Source: Spirirestis rafaelensis WJT71-NPBG6 (GTDB taxonomy: Bacteria; Cyanobacteriota; Cyanobacteriia; Cyanobacteriales; Nostocaceae). Taken from it: DNA of 64,000 bases. Below are positions 46,095 to 54,683 of the stretch, one piece after another. The notes under the pieces were generated by a model. That model did no database searches. It worked only from the letters and a program-made list of their open reading frames with translations, and had not been told where the DNA came from. Every line of letters starts with the position of its first letter. Within the stretch, counting starts at the first letter, position 1. The stretch spans positions 1 through 64,000 of the forward strand of contig JAHHID010000011.1 in assembly GCA_019359015.1 (NCBI GenBank), read 5' to 3'. Position numbers and translations under genes: made by a program.

Positions 46095-47113
46095 GATTTG
46101 AGGATTTTTGGTATGTTGTTTGTGAAAGCAAGCAATTAAAATCTAAGACAGTACTGCAACGTACAGTTTTAGATGAATGGCTGGTAGTGTTTCGTGGTGA
46201 TGATGGGAAAGCGGTGGCATTGCGCGATCGCTGTATGCACAGAAACAGCCGTCTGTCTCATGGTAAAATCTGTGCAGGCAAAATCCAGTGTCCTTACCAC
46301 GGTTGGGTTTACGACAAAACCGGCAAAGTTGTAGCTGTACCTGCTGAAGGTGAAAATTTCCAACTTACCGATGCTCGTCGCGTGTTATGTTATGACACAA
46401 AAGAGCAAGATGGATATGTTTCCCTGCGATTAGCGCAAAAGCCAAGTCAAGAATTTGCGCCTTTCAAAATGCCTTACTACCAACAACCAGGATGGGAAAC
46501 AGTACGCGTCATTAACCGCTTTCGCAACAACGTCACCAACTGCGCGGAAAACTTTATCGACATTCCCCACACCGCATCGGTTCATCCGGGAGTATTCCGC
46601 ATACCTCGCGCTTCACAGCTAGAAATGACGGTGGAAAGACGCAACGGTTCAGTATTCGCATCCTACCGTAACGAAACAACAAATCTCGGTTGGTTTACAC
46701 ACTTCCTCAACTCTCAAGGTTACGAAATTCGTCATATCGACAGCTTTCACATGCCGAATATCACCAGCGTTGAGTATGATATGGGAACGCACAGAAAACT
46801 TTTCATCACCAGCCAATCGATTCCCGAAGCTGCGGACTCAACTTTAGTTTACACCGATGTAACCTTCAACTACGGCATTTGGAACAAGTTAGCGCAACCT
46901 TTTGTCAGATGGACTGCTCAATATATTATCCGTCAAGATGTCGAAGCTTTAAACATGCAGTGGCAAGTAATTGAAAAATACGGTTGCAATTTTGCCAACA
47001 CCCCCGCAGATACCATCCACGTCTTTGTCGAGTCTATCCGCAACAAAATTGCTCAAGGGGAAGATCCAAGAAACTTACCAGAAAAATCTGTAGAAATGAA
47101 ATTTTGGGTGTGA
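46091..47113 (+). CDS. Rieske-type mononuclear iron oxygenase (cluster Rieske C)
   Basis: 340 residues from a GTG at 46091 that overlaps the ferredoxin stop (GTGA). Rieske ligands are Cys48-x-His50 (RCMHRN) and Cys67-x2-His70 (CPYHGW). The catalytic-domain motif NCAENFIDIPHTASVHPG gives Asp157, His160 and His165. The protein is more like vanillate-demethylase/aromatic ring oxygenases than Rieske A/B and lacks their hydrophobic C-terminal stretch. The ferredoxin just upstream is its probable electron donor. Substrate unknown; position next to Rieske A and two diiron proteins suggests successive oxidations of one molecule. Confidence 0.9.
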   Translation: MRFEDFWYVVCESKQLKSKTVLQRTVLDEWLVVFRGDDGKAVALRDRCMHRNSRLSHGKICAGKIQCPYHGWVYDKTGKVVAVPAEGENFQLTDARRVLCYDTKEQDGYVSLRLAQKPSQEFAPFKMPYYQQPGWETVRVINRFRNNVTNCAENFIDIPHTASVHPGVFRIPRASQLEMTVERRNGSVFASYRNETTNLGWFTHFLNSQGYEIRHIDSFHMPNITSVEYDMGTHRKLFITSQSIPEAADSTLVYTDVTFNYGIWNKLAQPFVRWTAQYIIRQDVEALNMQWQVIEKYGCNFANTPADTIHVFVESIRNKIAQGEDPRNLPEKSVEMKFWV

Positions 47114-47233
47114 ACTACACTCATAAAAAGAAGTGGCAAAATAAAGCCACTTCGTAATTCCCAGGTAGAACCTGAGAAATATTATAAATAAAATTTAAAT
47201 TTGAAATGGTGTAAAGTAACACTGTTTTTTAAA

Positions 47234-47959
47234 ATGTTAGTTTTTTTTGCTTTCGTGATTTTGCTGACGCTGACTGTAGCTAATGACAACAAACTGGCTT
47301 TATTTCGCTTAAAGAAGCGTGAAGACTGGCTTATGGATGGAATTGGTCTATTTTTTCAGGGAATTTTGATTCCCATCCTGCAAATAACTGTTATTTATCA
47401 ACTTTATCAGCATTTGCTTCCAAGCGTTGAGGGTTCTTTAAATTTGCACCCTATCGTTGCATTTTGCTTCAGCTTTGTGTTTGTCGATTATCTTTACTAC
47501 TGGAATCATCGCTTATTTCATACCCGTTGGCTGTGGTATGTGCATCAAGTGCATCACACAGTTACGGAAATGGATGTTTTGGGAACTTCTCGCAATACTT
47601 TGTGGACAAGCTTTCTAATTATTTACTTGTGGGTTCATGCTTTATTTATCTACCTGCTGCAAGATTCTAGCTGGTATGTCGCGGGTGTCAGCTTGAGTTC
47701 GGCTTTAGATTTGTGGAGACATAGTATTTTTACACCCAAACCAACATCTTTATTTTACCGCTGGTTATCACCTTGGCTCATCCTACCTCAAGATCATGCT
47801 TGGCATCACGCCAGCAGCGGTATTGTTGGTAATTATGGAGCAAATTTTAAGCTTTGGGATAAGATGCACAATACTTATTTTGAATGCGACAAAGCACCAG
47901 ATTTGTTAGGTGTGCAGACGAAATTAAATTTAACGCAGAAGTTATTTTTGCCCTTTTAA
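47234..47959 (+). CDS. Membrane fatty-acid/sterol hydroxylase family protein
   Basis: About 241 residues from the ATG at 47234; a TTG at 47201 could add 11 residues. Hydrophobic segments near 1-20, 40-65 and 130-150 surround the His-boxes: HRLFH (HxxxH), HQVHH (HxxHH), and HAWHH near the C-terminus, with a further H in WRHSIF. This is the eight-histidine diiron site of sterol desaturase/C-4 sterol or fatty-acid hydroxylases. It ends the cluster at 47959, tail-to-tail with the membrane protein gene at 47956. It indicates that the product or substrate of the cluster is lipid-like. Confidence 0.85.
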   Translation: MLVFFAFVILLTLTVANDNKLALFRLKKREDWLMDGIGLFFQGILIPILQITVIYQLYQHLLPSVEGSLNLHPIVAFCFSFVFVDYLYYWNHRLFHTRWLWYVHQVHHTVTEMDVLGTSRNTLWTSFLIIYLWVHALFIYLLQDSSWYVAGVSLSSALDLWRHSIFTPKPTSLFYRWLSPWLILPQDHAWHHASSGIVGNYGANFKLWDKMHNTYFECDKAPDLLGVQTKLNLTQKLFLPF

Positions 47960-48690
47960 TGACTCGGATTTTTTCGATAGTCTAGATTTAAAAATAAAAG
48001 AGTATTAACTACGTAAAATAAACTTGATATCAAATATGATATCATATTACCTACTATTAATTTTATGAAATAATTTATAAAATTGAAAGTTAATGCCTCC
48101 GAGATATGAGATTTAATAAAATATAAACCAAATGAAATTAGTATTTGATTTATACCAAATAAAAAGACTTTCCACCAGTTGCCTTTAACTAAAAACTCGC
48201 TGTAAGATAAGGCTGCTTTTCCTCTTTGATCTCGCAAGATAAAGCTTTGAGGCAAGAAGTAGTAGTTTGTCGAAAAAATAATACCGGGAATAACAAATAA
48301 TAAAAATCCCAGAAAAACTCCTAAAGAAACTTTTAATTTTAAGCAGTTAAATTTTAATAAATAAGAGAATACTCTTTTCAATGTTGTAAAAAAATTAGTT
48401 TTTTCACCAATCAAGTAACGCTCAACCATCAAGACTACCGCCATTTCTGGTAACGAACGAGGTATAATCAGCAAAAAATCTAAAATATATACAAATATCA
48501 ATATTTCCCAATTTGCTGTTTCTTTAAGATCGTTACTTAAAAAAGATACAATCTTATTGAGAATTGCGATAGGCAGGTTGATAGTTACTATAATTGCTAA
48601 AATAAATCGGATATTTTTTAGATAAACATCCAAACTTATCGACAATAAACGAACTATTCCCAGTTCTTTATTTTTTAGTTCGTAAATCAT
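47956..48690 (-). CDS. Multi-pass membrane protein, paralogue 2
   Basis: 244 residues with about six hydrophobic segments. The core GIIFSTNYYFLPQSFILRDQ followed by RGKAALSYSEFLVKGNWWKV is close to the corresponding region of paralogue 1 at 48751 (PGVIYFINCYFFSHAFILRD, then RGNAALSYSRALVKGNWWKV). The pattern of a PG turn, a hydrophobic strand, RDQRG and a GNWWKV motif resembles UPF0259/YciC-like membrane domains of unknown function. It starts at an ATG in MIYELKNKELGIVRLLSISL. It is 60 bases after paralogue 1 on the same strand. Function unknown. Confidence 0.8.
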   Translation of the reverse strand: MIYELKNKELGIVRLLSISLDVYLKNIRFILAIIVTINLPIAILNKIVSFLSNDLKETANWEILIFVYILDFLLIIPRSLPEMAVVLMVERYLIGEKTNFFTTLKRVFSYLLKFNCLKLKVSLGVFLGFLLFVIPGIIFSTNYYFLPQSFILRDQRGKAALSYSEFLVKGNWWKVFLFGINQILISFGLYFIKSHISEALTFNFINYFIKLIVGNMISYLISSLFYVVNTLLFLNLDYRKNPSH

Positions 48691-48750
48691 AATTTTTAGC
48701 TGAAGGAAATATTTTTTATTAAGCTAAAGCGAAGACAGCGCTTACTACAG

Positions 48751-49482
48751 TTAGACAATCGGATTTTTTCGATAGTCTAGATTTAAGAACAGGAGGGTAT
48801 TAATCACAAAAATGTAACTACCGACCAAAATTGCTACGATAGTTCGTAAGAGCAATGCAACAATATCATTTGCCGGAAAAATACGTAAGGTAATAAATAA
48901 TGAACCGAATACAATGGACATTTGAGTAATGTAAATGAAAAATACTTTCCACCAATTACCTTTAACTAATGCTCTGCTATAAGATAACGCTGCATTGCCT
49001 CGTTGATCTCGTAAAATAAAAGCATGGCTGAAGAAGTAGCAGTTTATAAAGTAAATAACACCTGGAATAATTAGCAGTAAAAGACGAAGCTCAAAAACTA
49101 TAAAAACTCTTACACCCAGCAAGCAAAAGCTCCACAAGCGGGAGAATGATTTTTTCAATGCTGTGGTATATGTAATTTTTTCGCAAAGTACGTATCGCTC
49201 AACTACAACAGTTGTAGCCATTATGGCGAAGTGTATAGGGACAATACTAAATAAGCTAAAAATAATCGATGAAAAATATGCAATTGGGTTAACTATTGTT
49301 AGAGTGAGACTATTAAAGTTATCTAATGATAAAAACAATAAAATATTATTAATCATTACTACTGGCAGATAGATAGTTGTCACTACTGCTACAAGAACTT
49401 TGAAGTTTTTCTTATAGATATCCAAAGCTAGAGAAAGTAGAGGAATTATTCCAAGTTTCTTATTTTCAAGTTCAGCTAGCAT
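48751..49482 (-). CDS. Multi-pass membrane protein, paralogue 1
   Basis: 243 residues from the ATG at 49480-49482 (MLAELENKKLGIIPLLSLAL), which has GAGAGG nine bases upstream and aligns with the start of paralogue 2; the longer reading from 49527 is not supported. Six or so membrane segments. It shares the RDQRGNAALSYSRALVKGNW block with paralogue 2. It begins 47 bases after the FGE-like gene of the conflict-type operon and on the same strand, so it could be its membrane component. No enzyme motif is visible. Confidence 0.8.
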   Translation of the reverse strand: MLAELENKKLGIIPLLSLALDIYKKNFKVLVAVVTTIYLPVVMINNILLFLSLDNFNSLTLTIVNPIAYFSSIIFSLFSIVPIHFAIMATTVVVERYVLCEKITYTTALKKSFSRLWSFCLLGVRVFIVFELRLLLLIIPGVIYFINCYFFSHAFILRDQRGNAALSYSRALVKGNWWKVFFIYITQMSIVFGSLFITLRIFPANDIVALLLRTIVAILVGSYIFVINTLLFLNLDYRKNPIV

Positions 49483-49529
49483 AACTAAAAACCTCTCATG
49501 AATATTGTGTTTTATCAAAAAAGCCAAAA

Positions 49530-51131
49530 TTACTTGATGCCGAAAGATACTGCAACGCGAAAGCCAATAGAGAGTATGGTGTTATTAGGTGGAACTCCAT
49601 TGCGGTATGCACAACGGCAGTAGTTAGCTTGATTAATCCAAGAACCACCCCGCAAGACTCGATATTGGTTGTCATCTTCAGCTATCCAAGCATTTCCATC
49701 TATCGGTGCTAATGTGTAATCGTCACGCCAGTAGTCTGCACACCATTCCCAGACGTTTCCATGCATGTCATATAATCCGAAGGCGTTAGCTACGCGAAAA
49801 GAACCAACTTCACTTGTGTGGTTGAGATTTTTACCATCGTAGTTAGCTAACTTAGGCGTGATAATTTCCCCAAAGTGGAAAGGGGTATTGGTTCTAGCGC
49901 GACAAGCATATTCCCATTCTGCCTCGCTGCGAAGGCGATAAGGCTTGCCTGTCTGCTGTTGTAACCTTTCGCAAAATTCCATCGCTTCGTACCAAGTCAC
50001 CTGCTCGACAGGAAGATGTTTGCCCTTAAAGCGGGATGGATCGACGTTGAGATCGATTCTCACTTTGGCTAGCTGTGCAACCCTACTCCACTGCGCTTGA
50101 GTAATTGGATACTTGCTGATGAAAAAGGGTGCTATTCTAACTGAGTGACGGGGACGTTCGCGATAGTCTCCTTCTCCTTCGGGTGCGCCCATCATAAATT
50201 TACCACCAGGAATAGATACCATTCGCAAAACGACTTTTTCGCCCAAATCTTCCAAAAAAAATTCTGCTTGAGCGCGACTGAGATTAACTTGCCATTTTGA
50301 ACCCAAATTTAACAGTCTTGGCTGACGCACCATTTGAGCTATCTCGAACTGAAACACCTCTAAGGGGGGGACTGGTACTCTGATAAAATCTATTCTCGGT
50401 TGCCGTTGCGTCAATTCGGGAATTGGTAAGGTAACGCCGGCAATTTCTACTTGTTTTTCTTGTCCGGATAATGTTTCAAAAGTAGATTTGGCTTGAAGGC
50501 GATCGCCTCGCGCAAAGTTTCTCATACCCTGGAGATATACTAATAATGGCTCGAATTGCGCTTCTATCAACGGTTCGGCAAAAGCTTCTGCTAAAGTTGC
50601 CATGCGAATCCATTCTGGTTTATCTTCTAGTTTCAATTTGCTCAAGTTCAATGCCAGTTCGTTTGCTGCTGCTGCGGGTTGGGTATATGCTAAAGCTGTC
50701 CAGCGTTGAGCTTGAGCAAAATCGCGGATATCAATATCCGGACTATCTATTTGCGACGATACATAAGCAAGCACAAAGTCTGATAACTCGTTAATTCGCT
50801 CAATGCCAAAATTCACATTCGCTTTTAACTCGCTTAAAAGCAGATTCCGCAATGTCGCTTCCATTTCGTAAAGTTCATATCCCACCTCTTTGCAAAGACT
50901 CGACAGAAGCAAGTCTGCAACTGCAATCCAAGGAATATTCAACACTTCACCGTGAATATCACGCTGAAAGGTTGCCCACAGGCGATATAGTAAATCAGGG
51001 GTTAACGCTAAGGGAAAAGCCGCATGACAAGCAAGATAAAAATGTGCCTCGCCAAAGCGCTGACGAAACGATGTGATGCGTCGTGTCGCTGCTCTTGATT
51101 TGGTTGCAGTGGCAGAAGTTGCGCTTGTCAT
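49530..51131 (-). CDS. FGE-sulfatase (SUMF1-like) domain protein with N-terminal helical domain
   Basis: 533 residues from the ATG at 51129-51131 (MTSATSATATKSRAATRRIT); the 39 codons upstream run into the VWA gene. Residues about 25-260 are a helical domain of unknown function (TALAYTQPAAAANELALNLS and similar). Residues about 285-530 form an FGE/C-type-lectin-like fold: MVSIPGGKFMMGAPEGEGDY, RPRHSVRIAPFFISKYPITQ, WYEAMEFCERLQQQTGKPYR, YDMHGNVWEWCADYW and VLRGGSWINQANYCRCAYRN. The C-x4-C copper-binding pair of real formylglycine-generating enzymes is not evident (only CRC), so a ligand-binding or scaffold role is more likely than FGE activity. It lies 13 bases after the VWA gene. Confidence 0.85.
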   Translation of the reverse strand: MTSATSATATKSRAATRRITSFRQRFGEAHFYLACHAAFPLALTPDLLYRLWATFQRDIHGEVLNIPWIAVADLLLSSLCKEVGYELYEMEATLRNLLLSELKANVNFGIERINELSDFVLAYVSSQIDSPDIDIRDFAQAQRWTALAYTQPAAAANELALNLSKLKLEDKPEWIRMATLAEAFAEPLIEAQFEPLLVYLQGMRNFARGDRLQAKSTFETLSGQEKQVEIAGVTLPIPELTQRQPRIDFIRVPVPPLEVFQFEIAQMVRQPRLLNLGSKWQVNLSRAQAEFFLEDLGEKVVLRMVSIPGGKFMMGAPEGEGDYRERPRHSVRIAPFFISKYPITQAQWSRVAQLAKVRIDLNVDPSRFKGKHLPVEQVTWYEAMEFCERLQQQTGKPYRLRSEAEWEYACRARTNTPFHFGEIITPKLANYDGKNLNHTSEVGSFRVANAFGLYDMHGNVWEWCADYWRDDYTLAPIDGNAWIAEDDNQYRVLRGGSWINQANYCRCAYRNGVPPNNTILSIGFRVAVSFGIK

Positions 51132-51144
51132 ATCATAAATCAGA

Positions 51145-52512
51145 CTATTTTCGGGTAAAATTATGATGGTGTCCACGCAGAGCATTGATCGCATCATCCA
51201 AACCTTGACGCGTAACTTCAAACATCGGCACGAAACGAGCGATCGCACCAGCTGAAGAAGTAGCCCAACGCGATCGCGGTACTGGATTCAACCAAGCAAC
51301 ATAACGCACAGACGAATGCAACTGCTGAAGAAAATCTTTTGTTAGCTCAATTCGTTCTGCACTCAATCCACCACGAGCTGCACCCGCATCGCTAAAAATT
51401 AAGGCGACATTTCTCGATTTTATCAGTTGTTCTAAAACAGCTTTGAGTGATTCGGCTTGGGAGTGCGTGCGATCGCGGTAAAGATAATCAACTGGGCAAT
51501 TATGAAAATAATAAACCCCAGCTTTTCCCAAGCGACCTCCTTTGAGAGCAGTTTCTACCAAACGTTCAGCCAAAGCATGAAAAGGCACCATTGAACCATC
51601 ATCATCAATCAAAAGTAACAATTCTGTTCGGTTAACTCGTCGCGGAACAAGAACCGGATTAAGTAAAATTCCCTGCTGTCCTATCTGGCTAACAGTCGCT
51701 TCTACATCTAACTCAATTGCTGGTCCCTCTCTCACTAAACGACGCAAATAACGCCAACTTTGCTTCATTTGGCGGCGAGTTACCGGAAAATAGTCACTTA
51801 TTAAGTGTAAATCTTTACTTTTTTTTCCAGACTTAATTATCGCTTTGGCAATTTGGACTTCATCGTTCATCCTGCGAATCACTTCAGCAGATAAAGTCGA
51901 TTTTGGCAAGTTAATTGGAGTTGGAGAAAGACTAGTTTCATCAACGTTATGTCTAGCTTGGCGCTGAATTTTCCAAAAGTCAATAATTGCGAGAATTAAT
52001 ATAATTATGGTAAATACAATTATTAACCACTCCATTATCTTCAAAAAATTTTGTATTTCAATTGAAATCTTTAATGGCTGTGTCTGCGGTTGTGATTTAG
52101 AAAGTAGCTTTAATAAATAATTCAAATTTGCAGTTATTCGTTCTACTTGTTTTCTCGCAATCGAAATTGCAATTATTACAAAAGCAGAAATGCACCCCAA
52201 AATTAAATAAAATTTAATTTGCGCTCTTTTGCGTCGCTTGACAGTGTTATTTAATTCTTGAGAGTCAAAATTTTCTGAGGTATTTGCTTCAATTACTTCG
52301 GGAATTAATTGATTAAAGTGGTGATTAAAGATTCTTTCTTCATCTACAGATTTTACCCAAAGAGTGCGGCAAAGTCGCGCCAAAGCCTCACGATCTGCAA
52401 TGCCAAAACCAGCTTGCAAAGAATGCAAAACTGTCTGATAATCATTAACACCTAGCGGTAAACCTGCCTCTCGCAATCGATTAAATAATTCTAGTAACGG
52501 CAAGTCATCCAC
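51145..52512 (-). CDS. Membrane-anchored VWA-domain protein
   Basis: 455 residues from a GTG that overlaps the MoxR stop by eight bases. Residues 1-90 form a soluble helical region (LFNRLREAGLPLGVNDYQTV). Two hydrophobic segments lie at about 101-119 and 160-178, so the C-terminal part may lie in the cytosol together with the N-terminal part. The VWA domain (about 295-450) has LLLIDDDGSMVP, a MIDAS-like D-x-D-G-S rather than DxSxS, then VALIFSDAGAARGG and RYVAWLNPVP. MoxR and VWA proteins typically act as a pair, the ATPase remodelling a VWA-bound target. Confidence 0.88.
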   Translation of the reverse strand: MDDLPLLELFNRLREAGLPLGVNDYQTVLHSLQAGFGIADREALARLCRTLWVKSVDEERIFNHHFNQLIPEVIEANTSENFDSQELNNTVKRRKRAQIKFYLILGCISAFVIIAISIARKQVERITANLNYLLKLLSKSQPQTQPLKISIEIQNFLKIMEWLIIVFTIIILILAIIDFWKIQRQARHNVDETSLSPTPINLPKSTLSAEVIRRMNDEVQIAKAIIKSGKKSKDLHLISDYFPVTRRQMKQSWRYLRRLVREGPAIELDVEATVSQIGQQGILLNPVLVPRRVNRTELLLLIDDDGSMVPFHALAERLVETALKGGRLGKAGVYYFHNCPVDYLYRDRTHSQAESLKAVLEQLIKSRNVALIFSDAGAARGGLSAERIELTKDFLQQLHSSVRYVAWLNPVPRSRWATSSAGAIARFVPMFEVTRQGLDDAINALRGHHHNFTRK

Positions 52513-53434
52513 TGCTTTTAGCCTGCCTTAAATAACGAACATGATCGTCCCAACTTTTGAGCAAAACACCTAAGAATGGTAATTTACCTTTGAGTTTTGC
52601 TAGCACCTCATCTTCTGGATAGCGACGCAACACGCGAAACCAATCAATCAACTCGCTGGTGCTAACATTTTTACCTGTAACGCCTTCTTTTCGCATTTCT
52701 TCCCGCAGTTGCAAAAAACGTGTCACTGCTTGATTTACTAATACCTCAGATGCAGTCGGAAATAAAACATTCATAATTTTAATTAGCCTTTCCGGGGTGG
52801 GAAATTCCACATAATGAAACAAACAGCGACGCAAAAAGGCATCTGGCAAATCTTTTTCATCATTGCTACTGATAAAAACAATTGGGGCAGCTTTTGCTTC
52901 AATTTCTTGCCCAGTTTCCTCAACAATAAAGCGCTTTTCATCTAATTCCAGCAACAAATCGTTAGGAAAATCAATATCAGCTTTATCAATTTCATCAATC
53001 AGCACTACGCTGCGCTGTTCTCGCCCAAAAGCGCGTCCGAGAGGTCCCCAACGTACATAAGATGCGGCATCATCAAGGCGTTGGAGTTGTTCTGGCTTGA
53101 GGCGATCGCTTGCCGCTAATTGAGCATCTCGCAACCTTCCGACTGCATCGTAGGTATACAAGCCATCCCGCGCTCGACTTGTGGATTTTACGTACCAAGC
53201 TTCTAAGGGCAAATTCAATTCGTGAGCAACGGCACTCGCCAATAAAGTTTTACCACACCCAGGCTCTCCTTTTAACAGTAACGGGCGCTCTAAATAAATC
53301 GCTAAATTCACCGCTTCCACTAATTCCGGGCTGGGCAAATAAGGAGATAAAAGCTTTCCATTCGGCAAACGTTCTCCTAAGTGCGGTTGAATTTTGCCTG
53401 TATATTCAAATTGTCTATTTAGTATTTCAACCAT
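52505..53434 (-). CDS. MoxR-family AAA+ ATPase
   Basis: 309 residues. Walker A GEPGCGKT at 56-63, Walker B VVLIDEID at 143-150, sensor FISSNDEKDLPDAFLRRC (about 188-205) with the arginine finger region. The N-terminal VEAVNLAIYLERPLLLKGEP is typical of the MoxR clade. The ATG overlaps the preceding gene by 16 bases and its stop overlaps the VWA gene by eight, giving tight coupling. Members work with a VWA partner in chaperone, maturation or conflict systems. The active-site residues are all visible, so it should hydrolyse ATP. Confidence 0.93.
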   Translation of the reverse strand: MVEILNRQFEYTGKIQPHLGERLPNGKLLSPYLPSPELVEAVNLAIYLERPLLLKGEPGCGKTLLASAVAHELNLPLEAWYVKSTSRARDGLYTYDAVGRLRDAQLAASDRLKPEQLQRLDDAASYVRWGPLGRAFGREQRSVVLIDEIDKADIDFPNDLLLELDEKRFIVEETGQEIEAKAAPIVFISSNDEKDLPDAFLRRCLFHYVEFPTPERLIKIMNVLFPTASEVLVNQAVTRFLQLREEMRKEGVTGKNVSTSELIDWFRVLRRYPEDEVLAKLKGKLPFLGVLLKSWDDHVRYLRQAKSSG

Positions 53435-54405
53435 CTTTCCTCTTCGTCATACCAGTCACAACCAGACAAGCGACAAATTTCTACCATTGCTAATTCTGGA
53501 ATGCCATCATCACTGTTTTCTAATACAGTTTGTACTGTTTGATCTACTTCATCTGTAAGTGTATTAGACAATTCGTCCGATTCATATTCTAACCAATTCG
53601 TCAATTCTTCATCTGAAAAATCGCTAATTTCAGGTAATTTTACAGGAATATCTGGTTGCCAGTTAGGGTTAAATTGCTCTGCAAACGGAACATTCCAACT
53701 GTCCACACAGCCCCGCTCGTCAATTAAAAACATTAATAGTTGATATTGACTGGTTTTTGCGGCAACACTTGCGACTTTAGTCGTTAATGGCAACCAGAAA
53801 TTTGCAATTAGCTCGTGTAGATATGCTTCCGATAAAAAATCTATCTCAGAGAAAATTAGCAGCACATTCTGAGTTTGCCACCATTGATAAACTCGTTCCG
53901 CAATATCTGGGGGTGAACCTTGCCCACCTAAACCAACTCCACGACTAAGTTCACGCCACAAAGAAGCTACATCGCTTTTACGAGCAAGCCGATGAAGGTC
54001 AAATTTCACTACTTTTGCTGTTATGCTGTTGGCAACATTATGTAACACTAAACGATTCAACAACCAGCGTTGTCCATATTCCGGTAAGCCATGAATCAAA
54101 AAAGCCGCTACTGAATTACTCGGAATGAACCTGCGGAATTTTTTCGTTTGTTCTCGATAGTTTAATTTCAGCAGTGCCCGATATAACCGTTCTACAGATG
54201 ATGCTCTCTCCAATCCATCAAGTTGCTGTGCAGCTTCATCCAGTTCTTTTTCAGTCTGTTCAATCTCCTTTTCTAACTGAAAGCGAACACTAGTGTTTGC
54301 CTCGATTGCATAACTGCGTCGCAAATCTTTCAATTTCTCAGCCAGCAGGTCATACTGCTGTTGTAAAGCATCACGTTTGTGCTGTAAGTGCTCCTCTGAG
54401 AACAT
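53419..54405 (-). CDS. STAND-like protein with degenerate P-loop (iSTAND-type), first gene of the operon
   Basis: About 328 residues from the ATG at 54403-54405, which has AAGGA five bases before it; the longer start at 54435 adds ten residues. Residues about 4-65 are coiled-coil (LAEKLKDLRRSYAI, LEKEIEQTEKELDEAAQQLD). In the NTPase-like domain AAFLIHGLPEYGQRWLLNRL occupies the P-loop position but lacks the GxxxxGKT lysine, and NVLLIFSEIDFLSEAYL sits at Walker B. This resembles the inactive STAND class found in cyanobacterial conflict operons; I base that on recall. It is the upstream member of a tightly overlapping operon with MoxR, VWA and FGE-like genes. Confidence 0.75.
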   Translation of the reverse strand: MFSEEHLQHKRDALQQQYDLLAEKLKDLRRSYAIEANTSVRFQLEKEIEQTEKELDEAAQQLDGLERASSVERLYRALLKLNYREQTKKFRRFIPSNSVAAFLIHGLPEYGQRWLLNRLVLHNVANSITAKVVKFDLHRLARKSDVASLWRELSRGVGLGGQGSPPDIAERVYQWWQTQNVLLIFSEIDFLSEAYLHELIANFWLPLTTKVASVAAKTSQYQLLMFLIDERGCVDSWNVPFAEQFNPNWQPDIPVKLPEISDFSDEELTNWLEYESDELSNTLTDEVDQTVQTVLENSDDGIPELAMVEICRLSGCDWYDEEERWLKY

Positions 54406-54683
54406 CGGCTTCCTTTTTGAATAATTTTTACTCAAGACTCCAGATTGTTACGGAGGCATGATATGTATATAGTCAAAACATCCCTCCCCGGTTAGATAAA
54501 GTTATATAATTTCTTCACTTTGAAATTAGCTATATCCAGATATTAAATCGTTCTTACCCGCCTTTGATCAAATCAGAAAATTCGGGGTGTGACGCATTCC
54601 AGCAATAACCCGTTTAGTATAAAAATTTCGTCTAAATAAAATTGAATCACGCTTAACACCATTCTTGCTATTCTCGAAATTCC

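Noticed and set aside
49530-51131. True formylglycine-generating enzyme for sulfatases
   Set aside because: The copper-binding C-x4-C pair is not visible and no sulfatase gene is adjacent; the fold assignment is kept but not the activity.
53435-54405. Active STAND/NACHT ATPase
   Set aside because: The P-loop position reads GLPEYGQRW with no GK(T/S), so nucleotide hydrolysis is unlikely.
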